This document shows positions 24,090 through 24,941 of a stretch of 24,941 bases of DNA, in pieces. The first letter of the stretch is position 1. Every line of letters begins with the position of its first letter. Below the pieces are notes generated by a model, which was given only the letters and a program-made list of their open reading frames with translations, was not told the origin of the DNA and did no database searches. Origin of the DNA: Bacillota bacterium (GTDB taxonomy: Bacteria > Bacillota > Syntrophomonadia > Syntrophomonadales > Syntrophomonadaceae); NCBI GenBank assembly GCA_017861475.1, contig JAGFXV010000001.1, positions 1 through 24,941 of the forward strand, written 5' to 3'. The translations under genes were made by a program, and so were the position numbers.

Positions 24090-24569
24090 TTATTGTTTCT
24101 CTACCTTTTTTTTCAATTCCAGCAAACCCTGAAAAGGGGCTTCCGGTCGCACCGGACAACCGGGGATATAGACATCAACATGAAAAATTGTATCCGCCCC
24201 GGGGAGTACACTGTATCCGTCCACAAAAGGCCCGCCGCTGACAGCGCAATTACCCATGGCTACCACCCATTTTGGTTCTGCCATCTGTGCCCATACTCTT
24301 TCCACCGCCGGTTTCATCTTGGCTGTGATCGGACCGGCCACCACCAGAACATCAGCCTGGCGCGAGGCTGCGCGGAAGACCTCATATCCGTAGCGGGCAA
24401 TATCGAAGCGCGCCGCACCCGAGGCCATCATTTCAATGGGGCAGCAGTTGCAGCCATAGGACAAGGGCCAGAAAGAACGGGATCTGCCCCAGTTCCACAG
24501 TTTTTCAAAAGTCGTGACGATGATATTGTTTTTCGCCAATATTTCCTCGTCATGGTTGTTTACCGCCAC
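24090..24569 (-). CDS. nuoB: NADH-quinone oxidoreductase-type subunit B (cluster N2)
   Basis: This 159-residue subunit carries the terminal [4Fe-4S] cluster N2, which reduces quinone. Ligands are the tandem C42-C43 in [13 protein letters not shown]108 in MGNCAVSGG and C138 in [10 protein letters not shown]. An additional Cys (C40) sits two residues before the tandem pair. A longer frame begins at ATG 24590, but those codons contain the GGAGGGAG ribosome binding site, so I start at GTG 24569, overlapping the end of nuoA by ten bases. ATG 24590 cannot be fully excluded. Confidence 0.94.
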   Translation of the reverse strand: MAVNNHDEEILAKNNIIVTTFEKLWNWGRSRSFWPLSYGCNCCPIEMMASGAARFDIARYGYEVFRAASRQADVLVVAGPITAKMKPAVERVWAQMAEPKWVVAMGNCAVSGGPFVDGYSVLPGADTIFHVDVYIPGCPVRPEAPFQGLLELKKKVEKQ

Positions 24570-24919
24570 TGCAAGGCTCCCTCCTTCCATGCATACCAGA
24601 GCCCGAGCACCAGTATGGCAATAAAGATCAACATCTCTCCAAACGCAAACAGGCCCAGACTTTTAAATTTAACCGCCCAGGGAAAGAGAAAAACGGTTTC
24701 CACGTCAAATGCCAGGAATACCAGGGCATAAAGAAAATAATTGACCCGAAAGCGGATCCAGGTTTTACCGATCGTATCCACTCCGCACTCATAAGTGGTA
24801 AGTTTTTCCCGGTCCTGTTTAGGCTTGGGCCGCACCAGCCAGGCTGTTGCCATGGCTGCGACCGGAAAAGCGATGGTTAATAATAGAAAGATTCCAATAA
24901 TTCCGTAATCGCTTAACAT
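24560..24919 (-). CDS. nuoA: NADH-quinone oxidoreductase-type subunit A
   Basis: This 119-residue, three-helix membrane subunit has the diagnostic YECGVDTIG loop (about 43-51) and [16 protein letters not shown] (about 68-83). It is the first visible gene of the operon. AGGAGG at about 24929-24934 (minus strand) sits nine bases before ATG 24919. Only 22 bases lie beyond the start, so the operon promoter is not in view; a TATAAT at the very edge (minus strand) is too close to the ribosome binding site to be its -10. Confidence 0.95.
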   Translation of the reverse strand: MLSDYGIIGIFLLLTIAFPVAAMATAWLVRPKPKQDREKLTTYECGVDTIGKTWIRFRVNYFLYALVFLAFDVETVFLFPWAVKFKSLGLFAFGEMLIFIAILVLGLWYAWKEGALQWR

Positions 24920-24941
24920 GTTGGCGAGCCTCCTAATTATA

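Noticed and set aside
24928..24941. TATAAT at the right edge as the nuo operon promoter
   Set aside because: It abuts the nuoA ribosome binding site, so a start from it would leave almost no leader; the real promoter is probably outside the window.

Overview
The window looks like chromosome from a strictly anaerobic Bacillota member. The signs are an 11-gene complex I operon without nuoE, nuoF and nuoG, a butyryl-CoA:acetate-type CoA-transferase under apparent sigma-54 control, an FtsH paralogue, an MtaR/CmbR-like LysR regulator and strong AGGAGG ribosome binding sites. A sporomusa-like or peptococcus-like lineage is my guess; nothing here fixes the genus. No rRNA, tRNA, CRISPR array, prophage or transposase gene was seen.

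Layout. 1-1537: start of an FAD-dependent oxidoreductase (minus), a UbiA-family prenyltransferase (plus), and a small ACT-like protein (minus) behind a shared terminator. 1642-6195: cardiolipin synthase (minus) divergent from an ftsH paralogue and a metallo-beta-lactamase-fold hydrolase (plus). 6191-9722: a regulatory module with three TGCA-N4-TGCA sites, a textbook -24/-12 promoter, the CoA-transferase gene, and a convergent PAS-PAS-AAA-HTH sigma-54 activator that is the obvious candidate to control it. 9928-12919: a ketopantoate-reductase family gene divergent from the LysR regulator, then metF. 13171-14903: a macro-domain/HTH protein followed by a VWA-domain protein. 15117-24919: nuoABCDHIJKLMN, all on the minus strand and tightly packed.

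How the parts fit. The complex I operon encodes the membrane proton-pumping arm and the quinone-reducing connecting module, but no NADH-oxidising module. Electrons probably enter NuoI/NuoB from ferredoxin or another carrier, with menaquinone as likely acceptor (the UbiA-family enzyme could serve a quinone pathway). The CoA-transferase would exchange CoA between acyl-CoA and acetate or butyrate, and the PAS-equipped activator suggests control by a ligand or redox signal.

Two families of non-coding palindromic repeats are scattered between the genes. One is a composite nested palindrome seen at 7891-7980, 9846-9900 and 14924-15047. The other is a GTTACAC...GTGTAAC element at 11923-12010 (tandem, running into the LysR reading frame) and 13069-13095 (inverted). 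The best candidates for something new are the sigma-54 regulatory module, the macro/VWA pair with a substituted catalytic residue, and these two repeat families.
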